DNA from: Eubacteriaceae bacterium | GTDB lineage: Bacteria; Bacillota; Clostridia; Lachnospirales; Lachnospiraceae | Assembly: GCA_902363805.1 (NCBI GenBank) | Contig: CABJBF010000003.1 | Span: 262,564 to 326,563 of the forward strand | Direction: 5' to 3' | Length of the DNA: 64,000 bases | Shown: positions 38,764-46,847 of the stretch, one piece after another | How positions within the stretch are numbered: the stretch's first letter is position 1 | Layout of the letters: every line of letters starts with the position of its first letter | Made by a program: the position numbers and the translations under genes | The notes under the pieces: generated by a model | Seen by the model: the letters and a program-made list of their open reading frames with translations, nothing else | Told to the model about the DNA's origin: nothing | Database searches by the model: none

Positions 38764-40062
38764 CTATACATTTAGCAATAATGCTGTAGCTTCAACCTCT
38801 TTTTCTTTAAACTCAAGTTCAAATTCTCCCTGATATTTTTCTACTATACGCTTTATACTTTTCAAACCAATTCCGTGGTATTCTTTATCTTTCTTAGTTG
38901 TTTGTAATTCATTATTTTTATTTCCATCATAAGATTTTTTTACTTTTATTATTATAAATTTCTTCTGTGGTTTTATTACAATACTTACGTTTCCATTTTC
39001 GACTTTTTCAGCAGCTTCAATTGCATTATCTAGGAGATTTCCAATTATATTTGTAAAATCAATTTCATCAACAATACATTTATCAGGAATGTTTCCATCT
39101 GCATAAAAATTAATTCCCTTATGCTCTGCCGAGTTTTTCTTTGTTGCTAAAACAGCATCAATAACTTTATTTCCTGTCATTGCGTAATGTGTCTTTATTC
39201 CTAGTTGTTGTATTTCATTATTTAAATATTTTTTTATCTCCGCTGTACTTTCCTCTTCAACAAGCTGTGCCAATGTAATAATATTATTTTTATAATTATG
39301 AATACTTTCTCTCCACAAATCAAATGCTCTCTCTGTGTCTTCAAGTGATTTGCTAAGCATTCTATTTTGCATTTCAACTAATTCTATGTTTTTCTGTTTT
39401 TCATAACTGTCGGCCAGTTTAAGTATGAAATACAAAAGAAGCACTCCCAATATCATATCTGCCACAAAAAATATAGTGCTTATTAATGCAACATTTGAAT
39501 CCTGCTGTTTTAATCCTAAATATATAATTGAAAAATTTGATGCGAAAATAAAGAATGCAACACATCCTATAATTGCTGCATATTTTCCTGAAATAATCCT
39601 TCTTTTGCTAACAATTTTATCAATAATCATTATTACCAGAACTAAAAGTACTTTGCTAATTACCATACATACATATCTTGTAGGACTTTTATCTTCAATA
39701 GAAGATTGATTTGTCAGGAATAAGGTTACATATACAACTACAAACTCTACTGCTGTTATGATTACACCATATAAAAATACCAATAATATGGCGAACTTCT
39801 GTTTTTGTCTGTATATAACCCATTGAATGATAATATACATAATCATAAAAGAAAATGATAAAATAAATGAAACCGTCTTTATGGTATTTAACCCTGTTAT
39901 TATCGCTGCCCCTATCAAAGAATACAAAAATATTTTCTTTCTGTATTCATCATTTTTTTCGCCTATAAATATTCCACAAAATATACAACACATTAATGTG
40001 TCAATAAAACTCCCCAAATACTCTACTACCCAATAAAAAGCTATCATACTTTCTCTCTCCAA
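38764..40062 (-). CDS. AgrC-like sensor histidine kinase (GHKL)
   Basis: This 432-residue protein has six hydrophobic segments in its first 200 residues. A cytoplasmic kinase with the phosphoacceptor His in SIHNYKNNII near residue 254 follows. The N-box NLLDNAIEAAEKV near 340 and the G-box YHGIGLKSIKRIVEKYQG complete the GHKL ATPase of the AgrC/HPK10 type. It overlaps the response regulator gene by 19 bases. No agrB processing peptidase or clear agrD peptide is nearby, so the signal is unknown. Confidence 0.93.
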   Translation of the reverse strand: MERESMIAFYWVVEYLGSFIDTLMCCIFCGIFIGEKNDEYRKKIFLYSLIGAAIITGLNTIKTVSFILSFSFMIMYIIIQWVIYRQKQKFAILLVFLYGVIITAVEFVVVYVTLFLTNQSSIEDKSPTRYVCMVISKVLLVLVIMIIDKIVSKRRIISGKYAAIIGCVAFFIFASNFSIIYLGLKQQDSNVALISTIFFVADMILGVLLLYFILKLADSYEKQKNIELVEMQNRMLSKSLEDTERAFDLWRESIHNYKNNIITLAQLVEEESTAEIKKYLNNEIQQLGIKTHYAMTGNKVIDAVLATKKNSAEHKGINFYADGNIPDKCIVDEIDFTNIIGNLLDNAIEAAEKVENGNVSIVIKPQKKFIIIKVKKSYDGNKNNELQTTKKDKEYHGIGLKSIKRIVEKYQGEFELEFKEKEVEATALLLNV

Positions 40063-40769
40063 TACTTTAATAATGTCTTTTTAACATCACTCATCCTCGT
40101 TCTGCTAACCGGCAGTTTTTCGTTATTATCCAGTGTGATTTCAACTTTAGAAAACTCACTTACATATTTAATATTTACTGCACATCCACTATAGATTTGA
40201 ATGAAGTTATTATCATCCAGTTCCTCTAAAAAATTTTTTAAACTTTTTCCAATATACATTACTCTTCCATCATACATGCATATTTTTAATTTTCTTTTAT
40301 CCACTTCTATATGCATTATTTCAGAGTTTTTTATTTTTTTATTTCCTTCATCTGTTTTAATTATTGTATATTTATCATCTTTATCCTTTAAAAGTTCAAA
40401 AACATCTTCTAATACCTGAGGCAGTTCCTCATCTAACCGTGTCTTTCTCATATATCTAAATGGTTGATATTGTATGGCATCAAACACCATCTCATCATGT
40501 GCCGATACAAATATTAGAGTAATGTTTAATTTTCTTTTTCTAATTTCATTCGCAATCTGTAACCCTGATATATGAGGCATATCGATGTCTAACATTAGAA
40601 CATCTATGCTTTCTTTTTCTTCACAGATTTCATTTAGCAAAATATTACCATCCGTATAAATAAATATCTCAGTATTGTATTTCATATTCTTTGATATTTT
40701 TATGATTTTTGTCTTCATATTATCAATAAATATTTTATTGTCATCGCATATTGCAATATTAATATTCAT
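40044..40769 (-). CDS. AgrA-like response regulator (LytTR DNA-binding domain)
   Basis: This 241-residue protein has an N-terminal receiver with DD near residue 8, the phosphoacceptor Asp in VLMLDIDMPHISG near 57 and conserved Lys. A C-terminal LytTR domain from about 140 (IMHIEVDKRKLKICM, FIQIYSGCAVNIKYV) follows. It forms a two-component pair with the overlapping kinase. LytTR proteins bind paired nine-base repeats spaced by about 12 bases, as seen 1.4 kb downstream. RBS GGAGAAGG lies before the ATG. Confidence 0.94.
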   Translation of the reverse strand: MNINIAICDDNKIFIDNMKTKIIKISKNMKYNTEIFIYTDGNILLNEICEEKESIDVLMLDIDMPHISGLQIANEIRKRKLNITLIFVSAHDEMVFDAIQYQPFRYMRKTRLDEELPQVLEDVFELLKDKDDKYTIIKTDEGNKKIKNSEIMHIEVDKRKLKICMYDGRVMYIGKSLKNFLEELDDNNFIQIYSGCAVNIKYVSEFSKVEITLDNNEKLPVSRTRMSDVKKTLLKYWREKV

Positions 40770-41003
40770 TATATTTACCTTCTCCGTTAATCTTTATCTT
40801 TATTTGTATTTTTCATTATATCATAATTCGTAGCTTTGCTGCTTCCGTGTCTATCATTATCGCAATTTGCCGTTCGCTGTAAAGCTACAAGTAGCTTTTC
40901 GCTCTCCCCGCTCATTATATCACATATTCTAATCGATTTTGTTTCAATTTTCTTTCTAAAGGTGTTGAAATTATTTTTCAAATGGTTTATTCTAGTTTTA
41001 GAT
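40770..41003. other. Divergent intergenic region between the AgrA-like gene and the purine riboswitch
   Basis: This gap holds an imperfect inverted repeat around GTAGCTTTGC...GTAAAGCTAC (about 40831-40889) and AGCTAC/GTAGCT. It also holds TATAAT-like elements on the minus strand at about 40812-40818. A 42-codon minus-strand frame (40786-40914) ends just before the regulator gene, but it has no RBS and I do not call it. Confidence 0.4.
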
Positions 41004-41078
41004 TCCATACGACTGGCGGATAAGTGAGAGCACTCACAGGGAGTATGGAGATGTATCGAAGCCGACCGCCTGGGCAAC
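41004..41078 (+). ncRNA. ZTP (pfl) riboswitch
   Basis: Outer stem TCCATAC/GTATGGA encloses ACGACTGGCGGA, a GTGAG/CTCAC hairpin and CAGGGAG. The downstream domain reads AAGCCGACCGCCTGGGCA. This order and the terminal CCGCCTGGGCA are diagnostic of the ZTP/AICAR-sensing pfl motif. It precedes the IMP cyclohydrolase and AICAR transformylase genes, the enzymes that consume ZMP. Confidence 0.95.
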
Positions 41079-41106
41079 CATTTAGGTTTCCCAGGTGGTT
41101 TTTTTG
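41067..41106 (+). terminator. ZTP riboswitch terminator
   Basis: ACCGCCTGGG of the aptamer can pair with CCCAGGTGGT (41090-41099) followed by T7. Aptamer folding and terminator formation are mutually exclusive, so ZTP binding should promote read-through. Confidence 0.88.
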
Positions 41107-41210
41107 TACCTATGTGGCAGGATTTGCGTAAGCTATGTCTTATAAGATGCCTCGCTTACCTTTCTATATTTGGAAACCAAAGAAAAATTTTTTTATAAAG
41201 GAGAAACACT

Positions 41211-41924
41211 ATGCAGATGTTATCACTTGAAAATGAATTAAAAGAAAATGCGTACCCTGGAAGAGGAATTGTAATCGGAAAAACTCCTAATGGTAAATAC
41301 GCAGTAACAGCTTACTTCATTATGGGAAGAAGCGAAAACAGCAGAAACAGAGTTTTTGTCGAAGATGGCGAAGGAATCCGCACACAGGCATTTGACCCTT
41401 CTAAATTAGTTGACCCAAGTCTTATTATCTATGCTCCTGTTCGTGTTCTTGGCAACAAAACAATTGTTACAAATGGCGACCAGACAGATACTGTTTACGA
41501 ATTAATGGATAAAGGTCAGACTTTTGAACAGTCATTAAGAACAAGAGAATTTGAACCTGACGGTCCTAACTATACTCCTAGAATTTCAGGAATTATGCAG
41601 GTTGAAGACGGTTCTTATAACTATGCAATGTCTATTTTAAAGAGCAACAACGGTAACCCTGATGCATGCAACAGATACACATTTACATATGAAAATCCGG
41701 TAAATGGTGAAGGTCATTTTATTCACACATATATGCATGATGGAAATCCGCTTCCAAGTTTTGAAGGTGAACCAAAGCTTGTTTCAATTAAAGATGATAT
41801 GAACGAATTTACAGATATGCTTTGGAACAGTTTAAATGAAGATAACAAAGTTTCTTTATTTGTAAGATATATCGATATTGAAACAGGGAAATACGAAACT
41901 AAGATTATTAACAAGAATAAATAA
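41211..41924 (+). CDS. PurO-type IMP cyclohydrolase
   Basis: This 237-residue protein should close FAICAR to IMP, the last step of purine synthesis. It has the features of the IMP cyclohydrolase family first described in archaea (PF07826): YPGRGIVIGKTPNGKYAVTA and YFIMGRSENSRNRVF at the N-terminus, and PDGPNYTPRISGIM near residue 117. It replaces the cyclohydrolase half of bacterial PurH. The RBS AAAGGAG is nine bases before the ATG at 41211. The gene lies 22 bases upstream of the AICAR transformylase gene, in one riboswitch-controlled unit. Confidence 0.88.
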   Translation: MQMLSLENELKENAYPGRGIVIGKTPNGKYAVTAYFIMGRSENSRNRVFVEDGEGIRTQAFDPSKLVDPSLIIYAPVRVLGNKTIVTNGDQTDTVYELMDKGQTFEQSLRTREFEPDGPNYTPRISGIMQVEDGSYNYAMSILKSNNGNPDACNRYTFTYENPVNGEGHFIHTYMHDGNPLPSFEGEPKLVSIKDDMNEFTDMLWNSLNEDNKVSLFVRYIDIETGKYETKIINKNK

Positions 41925-41945
41925 TTTAAAGATTGGAGATTTATA

Positions 41946-43121
41946 ATGAAAGAATTAGAATTAAAATATGGTTGTAATCCAAATCAGAAGCCATCAAGAA
42001 TATTTATGAATGAAGGTGAACTTCCTATCGAAGTTCTTAACGGAAAACCGGGATACATCAATTTCCTTGATGCTTTCAATGGTTGGCAGTTAGTTAGAGA
42101 ATTAAAGAAAGCTACAGGACTTCCTGCTGCTACTTCTTTTAAGCATGTATCACCTGCCGGAGCTGCTGTTGGTCTTCCTTTAAGTGAAATCGAATCAAAG
42201 ATTTACTGGGTTGATGATTTAGGAGAATTATCACCACTTGCCAGCGCTTATGCAAGAGCCAGAGGTGCTGACAGAATGTCTTCATATGGTGACTTCATTG
42301 CTCTTTCTGATGTTTGTGATGTTTCTACAGCAGCAATCATTAAGAGAGAATTCTCAGATGGAATTATCGCTCCGGGTTATGAACCTGAAGCTTTAGAAAT
42401 GTTAAAAGGAAAGAAAAAAGGAAGTTACGCGATTATTCAGATTGACCCTGATTATGAACCTGCTCCAATTGAACATAAAGAAGTATTTGGTGTTACATTT
42501 GAACAGGGACGTAACGACTTAAATATTGATGAACATTTCTTTGACAATATTGTTACTGAAAACAAAGACCTTCCTGAAAAAGCTAAAATTGACATGGCAA
42601 TTGCTATGATTACATTAAAATATACTCAGTCTAACTCAGTATGTTTCGTTAAAAACGGTCAGGCAATAGGTGTAGGTGCAGGACAGCAGTCAAGAATTCA
42701 CTGTGTAAGATTAGCAGGACAGAAAGCTGACAACTGGTTACTTCGTCAGGCTCCACAGGTACTTAACCTTCCATTTATTGAAGGTATGAAACGTGCTAAC
42801 AGAGATAATGCAATAGACCTTTACATTGGTGAAGATTATATGGACGTTCTTGCAGATGGCAAATGGGAAAGTATTTTCACAGAAAAACCTCCTGTATTTA
42901 CAAAAGAAGAGAAACAGGCATGGTTAGCTCAGGCTTCAGATATTACACTTGGTTCTGATGCATTCTTCCCATTCGATGACAATATCGAAAGAGCTGCTAA
43001 GAGCGGTGTTAAATATGTTGCACAGCCTGGTGGTTCAATTCGTGATCAGGATGTTATCGATGCTTGTAACAGACATGACATGGTAATGAGCTTTACAGGA
43101 ATCCGTTTATTCCATCACTAA
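41946..43121 (+). CDS. purH: Stand-alone AICAR transformylase (PurH C-terminal type)
   Basis: This 391-residue protein corresponds to the formyltransferase domain of PurH, which transfers a formyl group from 10-formyl-THF to AICAR. It begins with MKELELKYGCNPNQKPSRIF and contains ATSFKHVSPAGAAVG with the catalytic Lys-His pair near residue 66. TQSNSVCFVKNGQAIGVGAG lies near 235, and the ending is DMVMSFTGIRLFHH. The N-terminal cyclohydrolase domain of fused PurH is absent; that activity comes from the upstream gene. RBS GGAG lies nine bases before the ATG. Confidence 0.95.
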   Translation: MKELELKYGCNPNQKPSRIFMNEGELPIEVLNGKPGYINFLDAFNGWQLVRELKKATGLPAATSFKHVSPAGAAVGLPLSEIESKIYWVDDLGELSPLASAYARARGADRMSSYGDFIALSDVCDVSTAAIIKREFSDGIIAPGYEPEALEMLKGKKKGSYAIIQIDPDYEPAPIEHKEVFGVTFEQGRNDLNIDEHFFDNIVTENKDLPEKAKIDMAIAMITLKYTQSNSVCFVKNGQAIGVGAGQQSRIHCVRLAGQKADNWLLRQAPQVLNLPFIEGMKRANRDNAIDLYIGEDYMDVLADGKWESIFTEKPPVFTKEEKQAWLAQASDITLGSDAFFPFDDNIERAAKSGVKYVAQPGGSIRDQDVIDACNRHDMVMSFTGIRLFHH

Positions 43122-43222
43122 AATATTATTTCTGTAATGAAATTTAATGACAAATTACTATTATTTAATTATAAAATTTTGTAATTTGAATAAATCATTT
43201 CAACTAAATAAATATATAAAAG

Positions 43223-43265
43223 CAAAGAAATCCGGCAGCACTTAACCGTCTGCCGGATTTCTTTG
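43223..43265. terminator. Bidirectional terminator after the purine genes
   Basis: Perfect 15-bp arms CAAAGAAATCCGGCA and TGCCGGATTTCTTTG have a 13-base loop. They separate the AICAR transformylase (+) from the HPt gene (-). Confidence 0.8.
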
Positions 43266-43305
43266 TTCAATAAAAAATATAAAGATAAGATGACCTGTCC
43301 ACTTT

Positions 43306-43659
43306 TTATTTTTTATCATTAGTAGATAACGCTTTAATAACTTTGTCATAATCCACTGAAACCACCTCAAGAAGTTCATTTACCTTCTCCATTCTTCTTT
43401 TCTTTAGAGAATCGACTAATGGAATAATATGATTATACAACTGGTTTAAACTTAAGTTACCTGTAATCCCCTTCAATGCATTCGCTGCCTGAAAAGCCTG
43501 TTCTGCGTCTCCTTTGCTAATTGCTTCACACATTATGTCGTAGTTTACATCCTTTGGGAATGTAAACAAAAATCTTTCATACAAATCCTCCTTGTCATTA
43601 AATCTTCTTATTCCATCGTTAACATCAATTCCCGCTTGTGTTAACAACTCTTTATTCAT
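43306..43659 (-). CDS. HPt-like protein with Asn at the phospho-His position
   Basis: This 117-residue all-helical protein has the HPt four-helix layout. The motif normally AHxLKG reads AANALKGITGNL (about residues 58-69), with Asn (codon AAT) where the phosphorylated His belongs. It therefore cannot act as a normal phosphotransfer protein unless another residue serves. It stands alone with no kinase alongside and is placed under a c-di-GMP-I riboswitch, suggesting a structural or signalling-decoy role in c-di-GMP responses. RBS AAGGAGG precedes the ATG at 43659. Confidence 0.8.
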   Translation of the reverse strand: MNKELLTQAGIDVNDGIRRFNDKEDLYERFLFTFPKDVNYDIMCEAISKGDAEQAFQAANALKGITGNLSLNQLYNHIIPLVDSLKKRRMEKVNELLEVVSVDYDKVIKALSTNDKK

Positions 43660-43725
43660 TTTTCCTCCTTTAGAATAAGATGTTCAATATACTTTGCTTT
43701 TTACGAATAAAGCTAGACTGTTGTA

Positions 43726-43758
43726 CAAAAAAAGTCTTGGGCACAGCACACCAAGACT
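43726..43758 (-). terminator. Terminator of the c-di-GMP riboswitch
   Basis: On the minus strand AGTCTTGG and CCAAGACT form a hairpin followed by seven T, ending about 67 bases before the HPt start. Its 5' arm abuts the aptamer's 3' side, as expected for a switch acting by termination. Confidence 0.85.
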
Positions 43759-43850
43759 AATAAAGTGCAACTGGCTGCCATTTTAAAGGCCCTATAGCTT
43801 TGCGTCACAGGTTTTCACCTGCTTTGCTAAATATATTTACTATATTTATA
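43752..43850 (-). ncRNA. c-di-GMP-I (GEMM) riboswitch
   Basis: On the minus strand the aptamer reads AGCAAAGCAGG, a GAAA-loop hairpin closed by CCTG, then TGACGCAAAGCTATAGGGCC, TTTAAAATGGCAGCCAGTTGC. The GCAAA..GACGCAAAGC..GGGCCU..GG.AGCCAGUUGC sequence is characteristic of the GEMM class. The transcript enters the HPt-like gene. Confidence 0.92.
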
Positions 43851-43904
43851 GTATATCGCTTTTTTTGATATATACAATGCGATTTACAATTTGTTTACAG
43901 TTTT

Positions 43905-43930
43905 CGTGAATTTGTCTATACAAATTCACG
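43905..43930 (-). terminator. Hairpin downstream of the glycerol-1-phosphate dehydrogenase gene
   Basis: Perfect 11-bp arms CGTGAATTTGT and ACAAATTCACG have a 4-base loop. It lies just past the stop at 43949 and before the riboswitch promoter region. The T-run is weak on the minus strand. Confidence 0.55.
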
Positions 43931-43948
43931 TTTACTATAAAAATTTCT

Positions 43949-45007
43949 TTAAATATGAAATACCTTTTTCAATCTTTCATCTTCATATAATACCTTCTTT
44001 GCCAAATCTCTATATTCTTTTTCATGTAAATAAGTATGTCTGTGAGGCTTTATTGAAGGTGCCATATCTATTGCCTTTTCATAGTCTTTGATATCCAAGT
44101 CTAATTTCTCAACAAAATTCCAAAATCCCGTATCGGTAAATATTGTATTTACTCTCTTATATCTGTGATTCTGAACAACGCTCATTAGATAAGTTGCAAT
44201 GCCAACCTGAACTCCGTGTAATTGTGGTACAGGAAGCATTTTATCAAGAGCATGTGAAATCAAATGTTCACTTCCACTTGTAGGCGCACTTCCTCCTGCA
44301 ATTTCATTTGCAATTCCACTCATCGCAAGCGAGTCTAACAACTCTTTTAAGAACAAATCATCTTTAATACTTTCAAACGGTGTTCTTACAAAACTATTTA
44401 CAGCCTTTTTTGCAATCATCATTGCAAAATCATTTAATTCAGTATAACCTTTTTGGTCTTCATACACCCAGTCATAAAGTGCAGTAATTTTTGATACCAT
44501 ATCTCCAATTCCTGAATAAATAAATTTTTCAGGAGCACTTTTTATTATCTGTGTGTCGGCAACAATTCCATATGCCATTCTTGCCGGAACCGATGTACGT
44601 CTTCCATTAACAAGAAGTGATGCACTAGCACTTGAAAAGCCATCACTGGATGCTGAAGTAGGCACGCTTATAAATGGTAATTTTCTAAGATATGCGGCAT
44701 ATTTTGCACCGTCAATAACTTTACCACCACCAATACCTACTACAACCTGTGCTTTAGAATCAATATCAAATGCAATCCCTATCAATTCTTCTATTTTAAT
44801 TGAATCCATTTCTCTGTAGCCAAGCACATTGACTCCTGCATCTTTAAGTGACTTCATTACTGTTTCACCAAACATGTCTATTAAATCATTTCCAAAATAT
44901 ATTACGGCATTAGACATTCCACTCGATTTAATATAAGTACCAAGATTTTCTAATGTTCCTTTTCCGACTTTCAAAATTGTAGGTATTGCTATATGACTAC
45001 CACCCAT
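43949..45007 (-). CDS. Glycerol-1-phosphate dehydrogenase family (EgsA/AraM-like)
   Basis: This 352-residue NAD(P)-dependent dehydrogenase belongs to the iron/metal alcohol dehydrogenase fold. The dinucleotide motif VVGIGGGKVIDGAKYAA lies near residue 90. FISVPTSASSDGFSSASASL near 115 and the metal-binding SGSEHLISHAL near 245 are typical of sn-glycerol-1-phosphate dehydrogenases. Later His residues (LHGVQVG, KPHRHTYLH) complete the metal site. In bacteria such enzymes (AraM in Bacillus) make G1P from DHAP, sometimes for archaeal-type heptaprenylglyceryl lipids. AAAGGAG precedes the ATG. No prenyltransferase is adjacent, so the purpose is open. Confidence 0.88.
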   Translation of the reverse strand: MGGSHIAIPTILKVGKGTLENLGTYIKSSGMSNAVIYFGNDLIDMFGETVMKSLKDAGVNVLGYREMDSIKIEELIGIAFDIDSKAQVVVGIGGGKVIDGAKYAAYLRKLPFISVPTSASSDGFSSASASLLVNGRRTSVPARMAYGIVADTQIIKSAPEKFIYSGIGDMVSKITALYDWVYEDQKGYTELNDFAMMIAKKAVNSFVRTPFESIKDDLFLKELLDSLAMSGIANEIAGGSAPTSGSEHLISHALDKMLPVPQLHGVQVGIATYLMSVVQNHRYKRVNTIFTDTGFWNFVEKLDLDIKDYEKAIDMAPSIKPHRHTYLHEKEYRDLAKKVLYEDERLKKVFHI

Positions 45008-45040
45008 TATTGTGACTCCTTTGATTACCTTAATATTATT

Positions 45041-45104
45041 TATGCCGGGAACATTAATCTAAAACCTATCCAATATATAATGATTTCAAATATTTCCCGG
45101 CATA
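45041..45104 (-). terminator. Hairpin downstream of the SGNH-like gene
   Basis: Arms TATGCCGGGA and TCCCGGCATA are perfect over 10 bp with a 44-base loop. It lies between the SGNH-like gene end and the dehydrogenase start. Confidence 0.5.
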
Positions 45105-45120
45105 ATAAATTTTATATTTT

Positions 45121-46137
45121 CTATAAATTATTCTTTGACCAATCCATCAGGCTCTTTGAAAAATTAATTGTTGCTGTTGATGTCCAATGGCATCCGTCAC
45201 CGCCATCACATGATGATTTCAAATATCCTTTTCCATCATCAAACAAACCTGTGTAATCATAATAATATACATTATCTGTTGCTGCTGCCAAATCTGAGTA
45301 CGCTTTATTAAATTTCAAACGCTGTGATTTCTTTGGCACATTTGCAGTACTTCTTTTGCCCGTTGGTGCTATTGGAAGAAGGACTATCTGTACATTTTTA
45401 TTTTTCTTTTTAAGTTTATTTATCATCGTTTTAAAATTGTTGATTGCAGGAGTTGTATTGTCAGTACCTGATTCATTCATTCCTATTAAAAAATATACTC
45501 TGTCAGGATTATATGATGCAACTTTTTCTATACCTGTAGCACTTTTTCCATTAACTTTAAATTTCTTTGAATTTATAAATCCTGAACTACTTACACCTAC
45601 ACTACTTATAAAATGTGTTCCCTTTGGATACTGATTCTTTGCCCAAAGTTCAATTCCTTCAACATAGCATTCTCCTGCAACTACAATACTTAAATCTTTA
45701 GTTGCAGCCTTTACATATTTAGCCTTTGAAAGACTGCTTTCTCCCATGCTTCCGGCAACTGTTCTTATAGCCTGCACTTTATAGTAGTATTTTTGACCGC
45801 CTACTGTATTTGTATCCACGTAATTTCTGGTAGTTGTTGATGTAAGAAGACTATAAGTTCCACCCTTTGTTGTAGCTCTGTATACTTTGTAACTATTCGC
45901 TTTTTTTACACGATTCCATTTAATCTTAACTTGTTTTTCAGTTTTATTCTTTACTTTAACTGTCGGAGCATTTAAAATTATGCTCTGATTTTTTTCGTGA
46001 TTTTTTACAGTTTCTGCCTTAACATTTTTTACATATGAATACTTCTGAATCCCATTGTCAAATGAACTCATTTCACACATTCCTGCCAAAATAAGTGCTA
46101 TTGTGCATGCCCATGTAAAAGTAATAAATTTTTTCAT
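45121..46137 (-). CDS. Secreted FN3 + SGNH-hydrolase-like protein with Cys at the nucleophile position
   Basis: This 338-residue protein has a signal peptide (MKKFITFTWACTIALILAGM). An FN3-like domain occupies about residues 55-140 (WNRVKKANSYKVYRATTKGG). A C-terminal SGNH-like domain has the block I motif LSIVVAGECYVEGIELWA, with Cys (TGC) where GDS-type enzymes have Ser. Block III reads YFLIGMNESG, and a DxxH-type ending GGDGCHWTSTAT carries the catalytic Asp and His. It may be a Cys-based esterase or an inactive binding protein acting on cell-surface or dietary polysaccharide. RBS AAAGGTGG. Confidence 0.75.
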   Translation of the reverse strand: MKKFITFTWACTIALILAGMCEMSSFDNGIQKYSYVKNVKAETVKNHEKNQSIILNAPTVKVKNKTEKQVKIKWNRVKKANSYKVYRATTKGGTYSLLTSTTTRNYVDTNTVGGQKYYYKVQAIRTVAGSMGESSLSKAKYVKAATKDLSIVVAGECYVEGIELWAKNQYPKGTHFISSVGVSSSGFINSKKFKVNGKSATGIEKVASYNPDRVYFLIGMNESGTDNTTPAINNFKTMINKLKKKNKNVQIVLLPIAPTGKRSTANVPKKSQRLKFNKAYSDLAAATDNVYYYDYTGLFDDGKGYLKSSCDGGDGCHWTSTATINFSKSLMDWSKNNL

Positions 46138-46172
46138 AATTATAATCCACCTTTCTGATAAAATAGCAATGT

Positions 46173-46469
46173 CTAAAAATCCATACTAAGTCTTGTTTCA
46201 ACATTAGGTCTTACATATGTGTTTGCAACATGCTGATGTTTTGGATGTGTCTGATATGCCTTCAATGCATCCTCATTTTCAAATTCACTATCCATCATTA
46301 TATCAGCAGATGAAGATGGCAAATATTCTATTCGGATGTTCATTTTTAACAATCCGTCAATCTGTCCTTCTAATGCTTCTAAATTTTCCTTTATATCTTT
46401 CTTCGCCTGTATCTTTTCTTCTTCTGTTAATGTTTCCTTTAACTTCCATAAAATAATATGCTTTACCAT
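46173..46469 (-). CDS. Dabb-family stress-responsive A/B barrel protein
   Basis: From the ATG at 46469, preceded by AGGAGG, the protein has 98 residues: MVKHIILWKLKETLTEEEKI. This is the conserved beginning of the Dabb domain, a dimeric ferredoxin-like alpha/beta barrel. It also has HPKHQHVANTYVRP near the end. The family includes small plant stress proteins and bacterial proteins of unknown enzymology. It has the same direction as its downstream neighbour and no clear operon partner. Confidence 0.85.
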   Translation of the reverse strand: MVKHIILWKLKETLTEEEKIQAKKDIKENLEALEGQIDGLLKMNIRIEYLPSSSADIMMDSEFENEDALKAYQTHPKHQHVANTYVRPNVETRLSMDF

Positions 46470-46692
46470 TTCATGCCTCCTAAAATTTATTCTTTCCACA
46501 CCATTGTAACCGACCTAAATAGTTTTTTCAATTGTTGTAGACATTCATATTTTCATTATGGTACTATAACTTTTGAAAACGATAAATTTATTATTAAGAA
46601 TTAATTAAAATTTAAGGTCAATATCATTACATTTTTAATCTGACAAAATTTAGCAAAATTGCATTTGTCGTCGCTGGTTCAAATCGACATAT

Positions 46693-46734
46693 ATGTAGTT
46701 TGAATGAAACCATCGTTTGAAATTCAAACTACAT
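46693..46734. repeat. 13-bp inverted repeat; contents of the 46470-46847 gap
   Basis: Arms ATGTAGTTTGAAT (46693-46705) and ATTCAAACTACAT (46722-46734) are perfect. It lies upstream of the MoxR gene in a 378-base gap. Nothing else except a GGTTCAAATCGACA string at 46677-46690 that resembles a tRNA T-arm by chance. Confidence 0.5.
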
Positions 46735-46847
46735 GTTGAAGATTTAGAACTGTTGCGAGTGACAAGTTGCACAAGCGTAATTCTGTTAATTTTGTCAGAT
46801 TGAAATATAAATGAAATTATACTTATTTACGGAAAGGATATTTTAAT

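Noticed and set aside
38394..38789. Plus-strand ORF antisense to the PoNi-like remnant
   Set aside because: Composition is a shadow of the opposite strand, no RBS, and it overlaps the kinase gene end and the LytTR repeats.
40786..40914. 42-codon minus-strand ORF just before the AgrA-like gene, considered as an AgrD-like peptide
   Set aside because: It has no RBS, no conserved Cys/Ser with acidic tail of AgrD, and overlaps an inverted repeat.
46677..46690. GGTTCAAATCGACA resembling a tRNA T-arm
   Set aside because: No acceptor stem, D-arm or anticodon arm can be placed around it, so it is chance similarity.
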